This document shows, one piece after another, positions 9,592 to 19,667 of a DNA stretch of 47,392 nucleotides (positions are counted from its first letter, which is position 1; each line of letters opens with the position of its first letter). The translations under genes were made by a program, and so were the position numbers. Below the pieces are notes generated by a model, which worked only from the letters and a program-made list of their open reading frames with translations, made no database searches and was not told where the DNA came from. Source of the DNA: an uncultured Clostridia bacterium (GTDB lineage: Bacteria; Bacillota; Clostridia; TANB77; CAG-508); assembly GCA_944386715.1 (NCBI GenBank), contig CALXCD010000008.1:1-47392 (forward strand), written 5' to 3'.

Positions 9592-9683
9592 AAACAGTTG
9601 GTATATTAATATTTTTGACAAAAACATAGTTTGGGTTTAACAATCCGGACCTTTGTCTACAAATATCAATATATCAACTGTTT
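9592..9683. repeat. Hairpin repeat B, copy 1
   Basis: A 23-bp stem (AAACAGTTGGTATATTAATA on the left, its complement with two wobble pairs on the right at 9661-9683) encloses a core containing TTGACAAAAACATAG, AACAATCCGG and CTTTGTCTAC. The same core occurs at 35496-35579. It fills most of the 307-base gap between the ABC permease and the ABC-F gene and may also end transcription. Confidence 0.8.
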
Positions 9684-9865
9684 TAAATTCAGAAAAACCT
9701 GCTATGCAGATATTAGAAAATGCATTTTCTAAGTATTATAGTTACCGTTAAATAGGTACAAAAAAGAAAAATTATTTTATAAGAATGATAGAGTAATTTT
9801 TCTTTTTATGTTATAATTTTGATACATATATACAAACAAAAAATGCAGTAAAGGGAGTCAAAAAA

Positions 9866-11776
9866 ATGAATTACAAAATAGTAAATGCTTCTATCTCCTA
9901 TGGAGCAGACACAATATTAGAAGAAATCAATTTTGAAATTAAAGAAAAAGATAAAATAGCAATAGTAGGAAGAAATGGGAGTGGAAAAACAACATTATTA
10001 AAAGCAATCGTAGATAATTCTATGTTAGAAGAAGGAATAGGAGAAAGCAAATTTGCAATATATAAGCAAGGAACTCCTAAAATAGGATATCTAAAACAAA
10101 TAGAATTTGAAAACTCTTCTAGTACCATGTTAGAAGAAATATTAAAAGCTTATCAACCATTAGTAGAATTAGAAAAGAAAATAAACAAAATGGCTGAACA
10201 ATTACAAACACAAAGTTCTTCAGAGTTAATTGAAAATTACACCAAAGATTTAGAAAAATTCGAGTTTCAAGGCGGTTATACCTACCAGAAAGAATATGAA
10301 ACAGCCATGAAAAAATTTGGTTTTTCAAAAGAAGACCAGAACAAAAGAATAGACCAATTTTCTGGAGGGCAAAAAACTAAAATAGCTTTTTTAAGATTAT
10401 TACTTAGTAAACCTGATATTTTATTATTAGATGAACCAACAAACCACTTAGATATTACAGCAATAGAATGGTTAGAAAAATACTTAAAAGATTATCCAAA
10501 ATCAGTCGTAATTGTATCACATGATAGAATGTTTCTAGATAGGATTGTGAATAAAGTTTATGAAATAGAATATGCTTCTATCAAAGAATATAAAGGAAAT
10601 TATGCTTCCTTCGAAAAACAGAAAAAAGAAAATTATGAAAAACAATTAAAAGATTATGAGTACCAGCAAGCAGAGATAAGAAGGTTAAAAGCAATTGCAG
10701 ATAGGTTTAGGTATAAGCCAACAAAGGCTAAAATGGCACTTTCTAAATTAAAGAAAATTGAACAAATGACAATCATTCAAGAACCTAATAAATTTGATTT
10801 AAAAACATTCCATACCACTGGTGAGGTAGAAATAGAAAGTGGGAAAATGGTATTAACAGTAAAGGATTTGGAAATTGGATATGATAAACCATTAGCTAAA
10901 CTGTCCTTTGATTTATATAGAGGACAGCGTTTAGGGATAATAGGAGAAAACGGAATAGGAAAATCTACTCTATTAAAAACATTAATTGGAAAAACAACTA
11001 AAATCGCAGGCGATATAGAATTCGGTTATCATGTGCAAAAAGCATATTTTGACCAACAAATGGAGTTCGAAAATCAAGAAATAACGGTATTTGATGACTT
11101 TAGTAATCATTTCCCAAAATTAACAACAACTGAAGCAAGAACCATATTAGGAACTTTTTTGTTTTCAGGAGATGATGTTTTCAAAAAAATAAAAATGCTT
11201 TCAGGAGGAGAAAAATCAAGATTACATTTGTGCGAAATTTTAACGAAAAAACCAAATTTATTATTATTAGATGAACCTACCAATCATATGGATATTGTTG
11301 GTAAAGAGAGTTTGGAAGAAATTTTGTTAAATTATCAAGGAACTATTTTATTTGTTTCCCATGATAGATATTTTGTTAATAAATTGGCAGATTCTATTTT
11401 AGAATTTGAACCAACAAAAGTAACTTTTTTTCAAGGGACATATCAAGAGTATGTATCTCATAAGGAAAAATTATGTGACCAGCCTAATAAAGAGGAAAGA
11501 CAGACGAAAGTGCAAGAGGTTAAAAAAACAGAAAGTGAGAATAAAAACCAATATTTATTAAAAAAACAAAATATTAGGATAAAAAATAAAATTAATAAAA
11601 TAGAAGCGGAAATAGAAGAAAGAGAAAATAAAATAAAAATATTACAAAGCGAAATGCTAAAAGATGAAAATTGCTCAGATTATATAAAACTAAAAGAATT
11701 GCAAGATGAGATACAAAAGTTAAATGCAGAAATAGAAAAATTTCTTTTAGAATGGGAAAAACTAAATTGGCAATGA
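9866..11776 (+). CDS. ABC-F family ATPase (ribosome-associated)
   Basis: A 636-residue protein with two ABC domains and no membrane segment. Domain 1 has GRNGSGKTT, FSGGQKTK and LLLDEPTNHLD; domain 2 has GENGIGKST, LSGGEKSR and LLLDEPTNHMD. The linker between them (about 230-320, with RFRYKPTKAKMALSKLKK) is the P-site tRNA interaction motif region, and a C-terminal coiled coil begins near 560. ABC-F proteins bind the ribosomal E site and relieve stalling or protect against antibiotics. The last codons (AAT TGG CAA TGA) lie inside a 66-base palindrome, so the stop codon seems to be supplied by that element. Confidence 0.88.
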   Translation: MNYKIVNASISYGADTILEEINFEIKEKDKIAIVGRNGSGKTTLLKAIVDNSMLEEGIGESKFAIYKQGTPKIGYLKQIEFENSSSTMLEEILKAYQPLVELEKKINKMAEQLQTQSSSELIENYTKDLEKFEFQGGYTYQKEYETAMKKFGFSKEDQNKRIDQFSGGQKTKIAFLRLLLSKPDILLLDEPTNHLDITAIEWLEKYLKDYPKSVVIVSHDRMFLDRIVNKVYEIEYASIKEYKGNYASFEKQKKENYEKQLKDYEYQQAEIRRLKAIADRFRYKPTKAKMALSKLKKIEQMTIIQEPNKFDLKTFHTTGEVEIESGKMVLTVKDLEIGYDKPLAKLSFDLYRGQRLGIIGENGIGKSTLLKTLIGKTTKIAGDIEFGYHVQKAYFDQQMEFENQEITVFDDFSNHFPKLTTTEARTILGTFLFSGDDVFKKIKMLSGGEKSRLHLCEILTKKPNLLLLDEPTNHMDIVGKESLEEILLNYQGTILFVSHDRYFVNKLADSILEFEPTKVTFFQGTYQEYVSHKEKLCDQPNKEERQTKVQEVKKTESENKNQYLLKKQNIRIKNKINKIEAEIEERENKIKILQSEMLKDENCSDYIKLKELQDEIQKLNAEIEKFLLEWEKLNWQ

Positions 11777-11830
11777 TTCCAGGTTTGAATGCCAATTTTT
11801 TGGCATTCAAACCTGGAATCATTGCCAATT
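11765..11830. repeat. Palindrome C, copy 1: 31-bp perfect inverted repeat
   Basis: Left arm 11765-11795 and right arm 11800-11830 are perfectly complementary, with a TTTT loop. The core AAACCTGGAATCATTGCC recurs at 25842. It overlaps the 3' end of the ABC-F gene. It could end transcription, but its length and its second copy suggest a mobile palindrome. Confidence 0.85.
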
Positions 11831-11919
11831 ATGTGATATAATTCAATAAGGAATAAAAGAGAATGTTTTAAAAATAACGATATCGTTATATGAAATCAAA
11901 AAGTTAGGAGGAATGAAAA

Positions 11920-14511
11920 ATGAATGCACAAAAATTTACACAAAAATCTTTAGAAGCAATACAAAAGGCACAAGACTTAGCAGTACAAAATCAGAACTCT
12001 CAAATTGAAGAAGAACATTTAATTTTAGCTTTATTGGAACAGGAAGATAGTTTGATAAAAGAACTATTAAATAAAATGGGAGTACCAGATGGTTTTGAAA
12101 GAGATATCAAAAATAAAGTGGAAAATGACCCTAAAATGGTAGGAGGAGCAAGACGAGCGGATAGCATATATGTTTCACGAGATGTTGATATGGTATTAAC
12201 AAATGCTGAGAAAATAGCAGATAAAATGAAAGATGAATATGTTTCAGTAGAACATATTATGCTTGCAATTTTTGATAATCCAACTAATGAAATCAAGGAA
12301 ATATTGAAAAAATACCATTTAAATAAAAATGATTTTTTAAAGGCATTATTAAGTGTAAGAGGTAATACTAGGGTAACAAGTGATAATCCAGAAAGTACTT
12401 ATGATGCTTTAAAGAAATATGGACAAGATTTAGTGCAAATGGCAAGAGAACAAAAATTAGACCCTGTAATAGGTAGAGATACAGAAATAAGAAATGTAAT
12501 TACGATATTATCTAGAAAAACAAAAAATAATCCATGTTTAATTGGTGAACCAGGTGTCGGAAAGACAGCAATAGCAGAAGGATTAGCATTAAGAATAGTA
12601 AGAGGAGATGTACCAGAAGGTTTGCAAGATTGCACGATATTTTCTTTAGATATGGGGTCATTAGTTGCTGGTGCTAAATATAGAGGAGAATTTGAAGAAA
12701 GATTAAAAGCAGTTTTACAAGAAGTAAAGAAAAGTGAAGGAAAAATCATCTTATTTATTGATGAAATTCATACTATTGTTGGAGCAGGAAAAACAGATGG
12801 AGCAATGGATGCAGGAAACATATTAAAACCTATGCTTGCAAGAGGAGAATTACATTGTATAGGGGCTACAACATTAAATGAATATAGGCAATATATAGAG
12901 AAAGACCAAGCGTTGGAAAGACGTTTCCAACCAGTAATAGTAGATGAACCAAGTGTGGAAGATACGATTTCTATTTTAAGGGGCTTAAAAGAAAGGTATG
13001 AAGTATTTCACGGCGTAAAGATTTCTGATAATAGTTTAATTGCAGCAGCAACACTATCTCATCGATATATATCAGATAGATTTTTACCAGATAAGGCGAT
13101 AGATTTAGTGGATGAAGCATGTAGTTTAATAAAAACGGAAATGAAATCAATGCCAGTAGAATTAGACGAAGTTTCCAGAAAAATAATGCAATTAGAGATA
13201 GAAGAAACCGCATTATCAAAAGAAAAAGATGAGTTCTCAAAACAAAGATTAGAAGATATTAAAAAAGAAAAATCAGAACTTAAAACTAAATTTGATAGCA
13301 TGAAAGCTAAATGGGACAATGAAAAACAATCTATTGAGAAAGTACAAAAATTAAGAGAAGAAATAGAAAAAACAAATGCACAAATTGAGCAAGCCGAAAG
13401 GAGTTACGATTTAAATAAGGTTGCTGAATTGAGATATGGAAAATTACCTGAATTACAAAAACAATTAGAAGAGGAAGAAAAGAAAGAAAATAATAAAGAA
13501 AATGTTTTATTAAGAAATAAAGTAACAGCAGATGAAATTGCAGAAATTGTTTCAAGATGGACAGGTATACCTGTGACAAAACTGATGGAAGGTGAAAGAG
13601 AAAAAATATTACATTTAAAAGACCTTCTTCATAAAAGAGTAATAGGGCAAGATGAAGCTGTTGAAGATGTTTCAGAAGCTATCATGAGGTCAAGAGCGGG
13701 AATTAGTGATCCAAAAAAACCAATAGGTTCCTTCCTATTTTTGGGTCCAACAGGTGTTGGAAAAACAGAACTTGCAAAGAGCTTAGCAGAATGTTTATTT
13801 GATGATGAGCATAATTTGATTAGAATTGATATGTCAGAATATATGGAAAAATATTCTACTTCTAGATTAATTGGTGCACCTCCAGGTTATGTTGGCTATG
13901 AAGAAGGTGGACAATTAACAGAAGCTGTTAGAAGAAAACCATATTCAGTTGTATTATTTGATGAAATTGAAAAGGCACATCCTGATGTATTTAATATATT
14001 ATTACAAGTGTTAGATGATGGAAGAATAACAGATTCTCAAGGAAGAACAGTAGATTTTAAAAATACCATTATCATATTAACTTCGAATTTGGGTTCAGAG
14101 TATATATTAGATGGTATAACAGATAAAGGACAAATTTCAGAAGAGGCTAAAGAAAAGGTAAATGATTTATTAAAGAAAAGTTTTAGACCAGAATTTTTAA
14201 ATCGTTTAGATGAAATTGTATTTTATAAACCTCTAAAGAAAGAAGAAGTTACAAAGATATTAGATTTGTTAATAGTAGATTTGGAAAAAAGGTTAGAAGA
14301 CAAACATATTACATTAGAATTAACAGATAATGCAAAAAAATATTTGATTGATAATGGTTATGATGAAATATATGGGGCAAGACCATTAAAAAGGTTTGTT
14401 ACTAAAAAATTGGAAACATTAATTGCTGTAAAAATATTAAAACAAGAGGTTAAACCTTCTACTAAAGTAATGATTGATTGTGTAGATGATAAACTTGTTA
14501 TTCAGAAATAA
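11920..14511 (+). CDS. clpB: ClpB, protein disaggregase ATPase
   Basis: The 863-residue protein has the complete ClpB plan: N-domain (1-150), first AAA module with GEPGVGKT and [12 protein letters not shown], a coiled-coil middle domain (about 405-525, with many Glu/Lys heptads), and a second AAA module with GPTGVGKT and LFDEIEKAH, then a C-terminal domain ending VIQK. With DnaK it rescues aggregated proteins in the cytosol. It starts after TTAGGAGGAATGAAAA and is followed 33 bases on by uvrB, so the two may share a transcript. No CtsR or CIRCE-like operator was recognised upstream. Confidence 0.96.
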   Translation: MNAQKFTQKSLEAIQKAQDLAVQNQNSQIEEEHLILALLEQEDSLIKELLNKMGVPDGFERDIKNKVENDPKMVGGARRADSIYVSRDVDMVLTNAEKIADKMKDEYVSVEHIMLAIFDNPTNEIKEILKKYHLNKNDFLKALLSVRGNTRVTSDNPESTYDALKKYGQDLVQMAREQKLDPVIGRDTEIRNVITILSRKTKNNPCLIGEPGVGKTAIAEGLALRIVRGDVPEGLQDCTIFSLDMGSLVAGAKYRGEFEERLKAVLQEVKKSEGKIILFIDEIHTIVGAGKTDGAMDAGNILKPMLARGELHCIGATTLNEYRQYIEKDQALERRFQPVIVDEPSVEDTISILRGLKERYEVFHGVKISDNSLIAAATLSHRYISDRFLPDKAIDLVDEACSLIKTEMKSMPVELDEVSRKIMQLEIEETALSKEKDEFSKQRLEDIKKEKSELKTKFDSMKAKWDNEKQSIEKVQKLREEIEKTNAQIEQAERSYDLNKVAELRYGKLPELQKQLEEEEKKENNKENVLLRNKVTADEIAEIVSRWTGIPVTKLMEGEREKILHLKDLLHKRVIGQDEAVEDVSEAIMRSRAGISDPKKPIGSFLFLGPTGVGKTELAKSLAECLFDDEHNLIRIDMSEYMEKYSTSRLIGAPPGYVGYEEGGQLTEAVRRKPYSVVLFDEIEKAHPDVFNILLQVLDDGRITDSQGRTVDFKNTIIILTSNLGSEYILDGITDKGQISEEAKEKVNDLLKKSFRPEFLNRLDEIVFYKPLKKEEVTKILDLLIVDLEKRLEDKHITLELTDNAKKYLIDNGYDEIYGARPLKRFVTKKLETLIAVKILKQEVKPSTKVMIDCVDDKLVIQK

Positions 14512-14544
14512 GAAAAAGAGAAACTTGAATTTTAAGGAGGAACT

Positions 14545-16510
14545 ATGTTTAAATTGCATTCAGAATATAAACCAACAGGAGACCAACCAAAAGCAATAGA
14601 ATACTTATCAAATGGTATAAAACAAGGCAAGAAATTCCAGACGCTTTTAGGTGTTACGGGTTCTGGAAAAACTTTTACGATGGCAAATATTATTCAAAAT
14701 GTTCAAAAGCCAACTCTTGTTTTAGCACATAATAAAACACTAGCTGGACAATTATATAGTGAATTTAAAGAGTTTTTTCCTGAAAACAATGTTGAGTATT
14801 TTGTCTCTTATTATGATTATTATCAACCAGAAAGCTATATCCCATCATCAGACACCTATATAGAAAAGGACTCTTCTGTGAATGACGAGATAGATAAGTT
14901 ACGACATTCAGCTACATTATCTTTATTTGAAACAAAAGATGTTATTATCGTAGCATCTGTATCTTGTATTTATGGATTAGGAGATCCGGTAGACTATCAA
15001 GAAATGATGTTATCTTTAAGAACTCGGAATGAATAAACCAAGAGATACTGTGTTAAAAAAATTAATTACGATGCAATATACGAGAAACGAAATCGACTTT
15101 AAAAGAGGAACTTTTAGAGCAAAAGGAGATATTGTAGAAATTTATCCTTCTGACCAATCAGAGTCAGCTGTAAGAGTGGAATTTTGGGGAGATGAAATAG
15201 AAAAAATAACGGAAATCAATCCACTAACAGGAAAACCAATAGGAAATAGAAAACATATTTTGATTTCTCCAGCATCTCATTATGTTACAACCAAAGAAAA
15301 AATGGAAAGAGCATTAGTAACAATAGAACAAGAAATGGAAGAAAGAGTAAAATATTTTAAATCTCAAAACAAATTGATAGAAGCACAGAGAATTGAAGAA
15401 AGAACGAATTTTGATATGGAAATGATGAGAGAAACAGGATTTTGCTCTGGTATTGAAAATTATTCTAGACATATTAGTGGAAGACCAGAAGGAAGTCCAC
15501 CATATACGTTGTTTGATTATTTTCCAAAAGATTTCTTGTTACTGATTGATGAGTCACATGCCACTATCCCACAAGTTAGAGCGATGTACAATGGAGATAG
15601 AGCAAGAAAAGAATCTTTAGTTAACTATGGATTTAGATTGCCTTCTGCTTTTGATAATAGACCTTTAAAATTTGATGAATTTGAAGAAAGAATGAATCAA
15701 GTTATTTTTGTAAGTGCAACACCAGCAGAATATGAAAAAGAACATAGTAAAGATAATGTAGTAGAACAAATTATTCGTCCAACAGGATTATTAGACCCTA
15801 AAATAGAAGTAAAACCAGTAACAAATCAGATTGATGATTTATTGGAACAAATTCGTATTCGAGTAGAACGAAAAGAAAGAGTATTAGTAACTACCTTAAC
15901 AAAAAAAATGGCGGAAGATTTGACGCAATATTTAAAAGGATTAGATATTAAAGTAAATTATATGCATTCTGAAACAAAGGCATTAGAAAGAATGGCAATT
16001 ATTCGAAATTTACGATTAGGGGAATTTGATGTTTTAGTAGGTATTAATCTTTTAAGAGAGGGATTAGATATACCAGAGGTTTCTTTAGTGGCTATTCTAG
16101 ATGCTGATAAAGAAGGATTTTTACGTTCAGAGAGGTCTTTAATACAAACGATTGGACGTGCTGCTAGAAATACAGATGGTACTGTTATTATGTATGCAGA
16201 TGAATTGACAGATAGCATGGAAAAAGCAATTTCAGAAACAAATAGAAGAAGAAGAATACAGGAAGAATATAATAAAGAACATGGAATTATTCCAAAAACA
16301 ATACAAAAATCAATTCGTGATACAATTAGCATTATTAATGCAGAGGATATCGGAGTAGAATTTAAATTGGAAAAAGAAGAAGATATTAAAGAAGCCATTG
16401 CAAAATTAACAGATGAAATGTTAAAATATGCAACAGAAATGGAATTTGAAAAGGCTGCTGAAATACGTGATAAAATAAAAGAGCTAGAAAATTTGACTGA
16501 ACATAACTAA
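14545..16510 (+). CDS. uvrB: UvrB, excinuclease ABC subunit B, +1 frameshift at CGG
   Basis: UvrB is the damage-verifying helicase of nucleotide excision repair. The first part (160 residues) has Walker A GVTGSGKT at 36-43 and the beta-hairpin [17 protein letters not shown]. The frame then reads SLRT followed by CGG AAT GAA TAA. Skipping C at 15025 gives SLR-T-GGA-ATG, that is SLRTGMNKPRD, and continues through the helicase domain ([26 protein letters not shown]) to the UvrC-binding UVR motif near the end ([18 protein letters not shown]). The joined protein is 654 residues, a normal UvrB length. Without recoding, the product would lack most of the helicase. Starts after TAAGGAGGAACT. Confidence 0.93.
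15025..15028 (+). other. CGGA +1 recoding site in uvrB
   Basis: The in-frame CGG at 15025-15027 is followed by A. Reading GGA (Gly) from 15026 joins the two halves of UvrB exactly, at a point where the family has a Gly-Met. Frame 0 ends two codons later at TAA. Confidence 0.85.
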
Positions 16511-16549
16511 AAATAAGATTTTTTTTAAGATACTAAATATTAATTTAGT

Positions 16550-16584
16550 AAAAGGACCTTCCAAAAAAACAGAGGGTCCTTTTT
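16550..16584 (+). terminator. Rho-independent terminator after uvrB
   Basis: AAAAGGACC at 16550-16558 pairs with GGTCCTTTT at 16576-16584, followed by T-rich DNA. A second small inverted repeat (TACTAAAT with ATTTAGTA) lies just upstream at 16531-16550. Confidence 0.85.
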
Positions 16585-16841
16585 ATCTACTGTATAAAGG
16601 TATTAATTAATGGTTACAAAATAGAGCTCTTAAGTCTGCAGAGTCTACTATATAGTAGACATTGTTGTTTTCTATCTTTTTTTGATACGAAATGTTTTTC
16701 TTATCTAGAAATTTGGTGTCCTCAGGGTCTAAAAGAATTTTAATAAGACCTATGGTAGACATAGCTTTGCTATATAAGTATTTACAAGTTGCAAAACTCA
16801 AAGGTAATTACCTCCTTATCGTAAATTTTATACAGTAGATA
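16584..16841. repeat. 258-bp segment bounded by 15-bp inverted repeats
   Basis: TATCTACTGTATAAA at 16584-16598 is exactly repeated in reverse complement at 16827-16841. The segment holds one small TTG-start gene on the minus strand. The left repeat abuts the uvrB terminator. It may be a small cassette or mobile element; chance is possible in AT-rich DNA but 15 exact bases is notable. Confidence 0.55.
16607..16801 (-). CDS. small hypothetical protein with TTG start
   Basis: A 64-residue protein beginning SFATCKYLYSKAMSTIGLIK and ending DLRALFCNH. The start is a TTG placed eight bases after AAGGAGG, a near-perfect ribosome site that decides the start; no ATG fits better. The protein has two Cys residues, no membrane segment and no motif I recognise. 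It contains an 18-base DNA palindrome (GTCTACTATATAGTAGAC at 16643-16660). It lies within a segment bounded by 15-bp inverted repeats. Function unknown. Confidence 0.55.
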   Translation of the reverse strand: MSFATCKYLYSKAMSTIGLIKILLDPEDTKFLDKKNISYQKKIENNNVYYIVDSADLRALFCNH

Positions 16842-16943
16842 CCAGTTAAATGCTTAACTTAAAAATATTATATAAAAAGAAAAATGAAAAATTTGTCAAA
16901 AATAGAGAATTTTAAAAATTTATCATAAATAAATTAAAATTAT

Positions 16944-17086
16944 TTGTTCATATATGTATATTATTTTACACTGCGTAAGCGACTAAACGAGCGATTAGCG
17001 AAGTGCGATTGGAGCAACTTACATTTTATATTTATTTTGGTAAGTTGCGACACACAAAGTGTAAAATAATATACATATATGAACAA
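16944..17086. mobile_element. MITE-like element with 28-bp perfect terminal inverted repeats
   Basis: Bases 16944-16971 (TTGTTCATATATG... to ...TTTTACAC) are perfectly complementary to 17059-17086. Inside, a second inverted pair (GCAACTTAC and GTAAGTTGC) sits around an AT-rich centre, and the left inner part is relatively GC-rich (GCGTAAGCGAC, CGAGCGATTAGCG). There is no coding capacity. No clear target duplication is visible. It lies just upstream of the hydrogenase promoter. Confidence 0.75.
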
Positions 17087-17134
17087 TGAGATTAAAAGCT
17101 ATATGAGTTTTTTCTACAAAAACGTACAAATCTA

Positions 17135-17163
17135 TCGACATCAAAAATTTAATTTGATATAAT
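17135..17163 (+). promoter_or_regulatory. sigma-A-like promoter of the hydrogenase operon
   Basis: TCGACA (17135-17140) and TATAAT (17158-17163) are separated by 17 bases. Transcription would begin about 45 bases before the hydC start. Confidence 0.6.
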
Positions 17164-17217
17164 TTAGCTAGCATGAAAATAGAGTTTATTAATAAATATA
17201 AATGAGGAGGAAATGGC

Positions 17218-17733
17218 ATGGACGAAAAAGAAACCAATCAAACAATTTGTAAGTGTAATTGTGGTAAAGAAAGAAGTCCTTTTTTGGAAGAACTTTTTTC
17301 TCGATATCAACCAGAAAAAGATAATTTGATTCAAATGTTAAATGAAATTCAAGAACATGATGGATATATTTCATTAAAATCTCAAAAAGAACTTTCAGAA
17401 TTCTTAAAAATACCAATGGCAGAAATTTATGGTGTTATTACGTTTTATTCTAGATTTACCCTAAAACCAAAAGGAAAATATCATATAGCTGTATGTTTAG
17501 GTACAGCATGTTTTGTAAAAGGTTCTCAAAAAATAATGGATAGATTATTAGAAAGATTGCAAATTCAAGCAGGAGAAACAACAGCAGACGGAAAGTTTTC
17601 TATTGAAGAAACCAGATGTGTAGGAGCCTGTGGGTTAGCACCAGTATTTACGGTTAATGGTGAAGTATATGGGAAAGCTACTGTCCAAAAGTTAGACCAA
17701 GTAATTGATGAATTAATGAAAGAGGAGGTATAA
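17218..17733 (+). CDS. hydC: HydC, NuoE-like 2Fe-2S subunit of bifurcating [FeFe]-hydrogenase
   Basis: A 171-residue thioredoxin-like ferredoxin of the NuoE family. The four cluster ligands are in CLGTACFVKG and CVGACGLAP. Two extra Cys residues lie near the N-terminus (CKCNCGK). In HydABC complexes this subunit passes electrons between the NADH-oxidising HydB and the HydA catalytic subunit. The start follows AATGAGGAGGAAATGGC. The hydB start is one base after its stop, so translation is coupled. Confidence 0.9.
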   Translation: MDEKETNQTICKCNCGKERSPFLEELFSRYQPEKDNLIQMLNEIQEHDGYISLKSQKELSEFLKIPMAEIYGVITFYSRFTLKPKGKYHIAVCLGTACFVKGSQKIMDRLLERLQIQAGETTADGKFSIEETRCVGACGLAPVFTVNGEVYGKATVQKLDQVIDELMKEEV

Positions 17734-17734
17734 G

Positions 17735-19594
17735 ATGAAAACTCTGGAAGAACTTCATAAAATAAGAACAGAAAAAAAGAAAGAATTAGATTTAAGAATT
17801 AATACAAAAGCAGATACAAGAGAAAAACACATTTTGGTTTGTCATGGTACAGGATGTACTTCTTCTAAATCTGCAGAGATTTTAGCAAATTTTAAAGCAA
17901 TCCTAAAAGAAAAACAGATTGAAAATGTAAGAGTTATTAAAACAGGATGTTTTGGTTTATGTGCGAAAGGACCTATTGTTATTATTAGACCAGAAGATAC
18001 TTTTTATGCTATGGTAAAGCCAGAGGATTGTGAAGAAATTATACAAACACATATTATAGAAGGAAATAGAGTAGAGAGATTATTATGCAAAGACATTGAT
18101 GGGAAAAAGGTAAATAGTTTAGATGAATTAAATTTCTATAAAAAACAAAAAAGAATAGCACTAAAAAATTGTGGTGTTAGTAACCCAGAAGATATTGATG
18201 AATATATCGCATTTGATGGATATTTAGCATTAGAAAAAGTATTAAAAGAAATGACACCAGAAGAGGTAATTGAAGTAGTTACCAACTCAGGATTAAGAGG
18301 ACGTGGGGGAGCAGGTTTCCCAACAGGAAAGAAATGGGCTTTAACAAGAGCATCAGAAGGAAAACAAAAATATGTTGTTTGTAATGCAGACGAAGGAGAC
18401 CCGGGTGCTTTTATGGATAGAAGTATCTTAGAAGGAGACCCACATAGTGTTTTAGAAGCAATGGCAATTGCTGCTTATACGATTGGAGCCAATAAAGGAT
18501 ATATTTATGTTAGAGCAGAATATCCGATAGCTGTAAAAAGGTTAGAAATTGCTATTAAACAGGCTAAAGAATATGGAATTTTAGGAGAGCATATTTTTGG
18601 AACAGACTTTGATTTTGATATTGAAATACGATTAGGAGCAGGAGCATTTGTTTGTGGAGAAGAAACGGCGCTTTTAGAATCTATAGAAGGAAAGAGGGGA
18701 CAACCAAGAGTAAAACCACCTTATCCAGCACAAGCTGGTTTATGGGGAAAACCAACACTCATTAACAATGTAGAAACCTATAGTAATATTGCACAAATTA
18801 TATTAAATGGTGCTGATTGGTACGCATCTATTGGAACTAAAAATTCAAAAGGTACTAAAGTATTTGCTTTAGGTGGTAATGTAAACAATATCGGATTAGT
18901 AGAAGTACCAATGGGAACTACTTTAAGAGAAATCGTTTATGATATTGGAGGTGGAATCCCAAATGGCAGAGAATTTAAAGCAGCGCAAACAGGTGGTCCA
19001 TCTGGAGGATGTATACCAAAAGAACATTTAGATACACCGATTGATTATGAATCCTTAAAAGAAATTGGTTCTATGATGGGGTCAGGTGGTTTAATTGTGA
19101 TGGATGATACTAAATGTATGGTATGTTTAGCAAAATTTTATCTAGAATTTACTGTTAGTGAAAGTTGTGGAAAATGTACTCCTTGTAGAATTGGAACCAA
19201 GAGAATGTTAGAATTATTGGAAAAACTATGTTCTGGTGAAGGCTCAGAATTAGATATTTATAAGTTAGAAAAGTTAGCGGCTAATATTCAAAAAGCTAGT
19301 ATTTGTGGTTTAGGTCAAAGTGCTCCAAATCCTGTTATTAGTACCTTAAAATATTTTAGAGAAGAATTTAGACAACATGCCATTGAAAAAGAATGTAAAG
19401 CATTAGAATGTAAGGCTTTGTCTAATATTGTTATTGATGAAGAAAAATGTAAGGGATGTGGTCTTTGTCAAAAGCATTGTCCAGTGAAGGCTATTGAAGG
19501 AGAAGGAAGAAATCTTAGAGTGATCAATCAAGATAAATGTATTAAATGCGGTACTTGTTTAACAAGTTGCCCATTCCATGCAATTGGAAATTAA
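17735..19594 (+). CDS. hydB: HydB, NuoF-like NADH/FMN subunit of bifurcating [FeFe]-hydrogenase
   Basis: The 619-residue protein has three parts: an N-terminal thioredoxin-like 2Fe-2S domain (CHGTGCTSSKS, CFGLCAKGP), a NuoF core with the FMN/NADH loop GLRGRGGAGFPTGKKW and the 4Fe-4S motif ESCGKCTPCRIG, and a C-terminal two-cluster ferredoxin domain (CKGCGLCQKHCPVKAI, CIKCGTCLTSCPFHAI). This is the domain order of HydB in electron-bifurcating hydrogenases, which couple NADH and reduced ferredoxin to H2. Its stop codon overlaps the first base of a 35-bp palindromic repeat that separates it from hydA. Confidence 0.93.
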   Translation: MKTLEELHKIRTEKKKELDLRINTKADTREKHILVCHGTGCTSSKSAEILANFKAILKEKQIENVRVIKTGCFGLCAKGPIVIIRPEDTFYAMVKPEDCEEIIQTHIIEGNRVERLLCKDIDGKKVNSLDELNFYKKQKRIALKNCGVSNPEDIDEYIAFDGYLALEKVLKEMTPEEVIEVVTNSGLRGRGGAGFPTGKKWALTRASEGKQKYVVCNADEGDPGAFMDRSILEGDPHSVLEAMAIAAYTIGANKGYIYVRAEYPIAVKRLEIAIKQAKEYGILGEHIFGTDFDFDIEIRLGAGAFVCGEETALLESIEGKRGQPRVKPPYPAQAGLWGKPTLINNVETYSNIAQIILNGADWYASIGTKNSKGTKVFALGGNVNNIGLVEVPMGTTLREIVYDIGGGIPNGREFKAAQTGGPSGGCIPKEHLDTPIDYESLKEIGSMMGSGGLIVMDDTKCMVCLAKFYLEFTVSESCGKCTPCRIGTKRMLELLEKLCSGEGSELDIYKLEKLAANIQKASICGLGQSAPNPVISTLKYFREEFRQHAIEKECKALECKALSNIVIDEEKCKGCGLCQKHCPVKAIEGEGRNLRVINQDKCIKCGTCLTSCPFHAIGN

Positions 19595-19628
19595 ATCTGC
19601 CAAAGGGGACGTTCTTTTTTGGCAGATT
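19594..19628. repeat. Palindrome A, copy 1 (35 bp)
   Basis: AATCTGCCAA at 19594-19603 and TTGGCAGATT at 19619-19628 are a perfect 10-bp inverted repeat around an asymmetric 15-base centre. A nearly identical element in the opposite orientation is at 35602-35636. Its first base is the last base of the hydB stop. Confidence 0.85.
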
Positions 19629-19667
19629 GCAAAAAATGCCTCAAAAAGAGGAGATAGGAGAGAAAAA

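Noticed and set aside
11920..14511. Several long reverse-strand frames inside clpB
   Set aside because: They have no ribosome sites, are rich in Leu, Ile, Phe and Ser as expected for complements of AT-rich genes, and lie fully within a strongly conserved gene.
19578..19667. An earlier ATG for hydA at 19578
   Set aside because: It lies inside hydB and the extra residues are encoded by the palindromic repeat; the ATG at 19668 has a proper ribosome site and begins with the usual 2Fe-2S domain.
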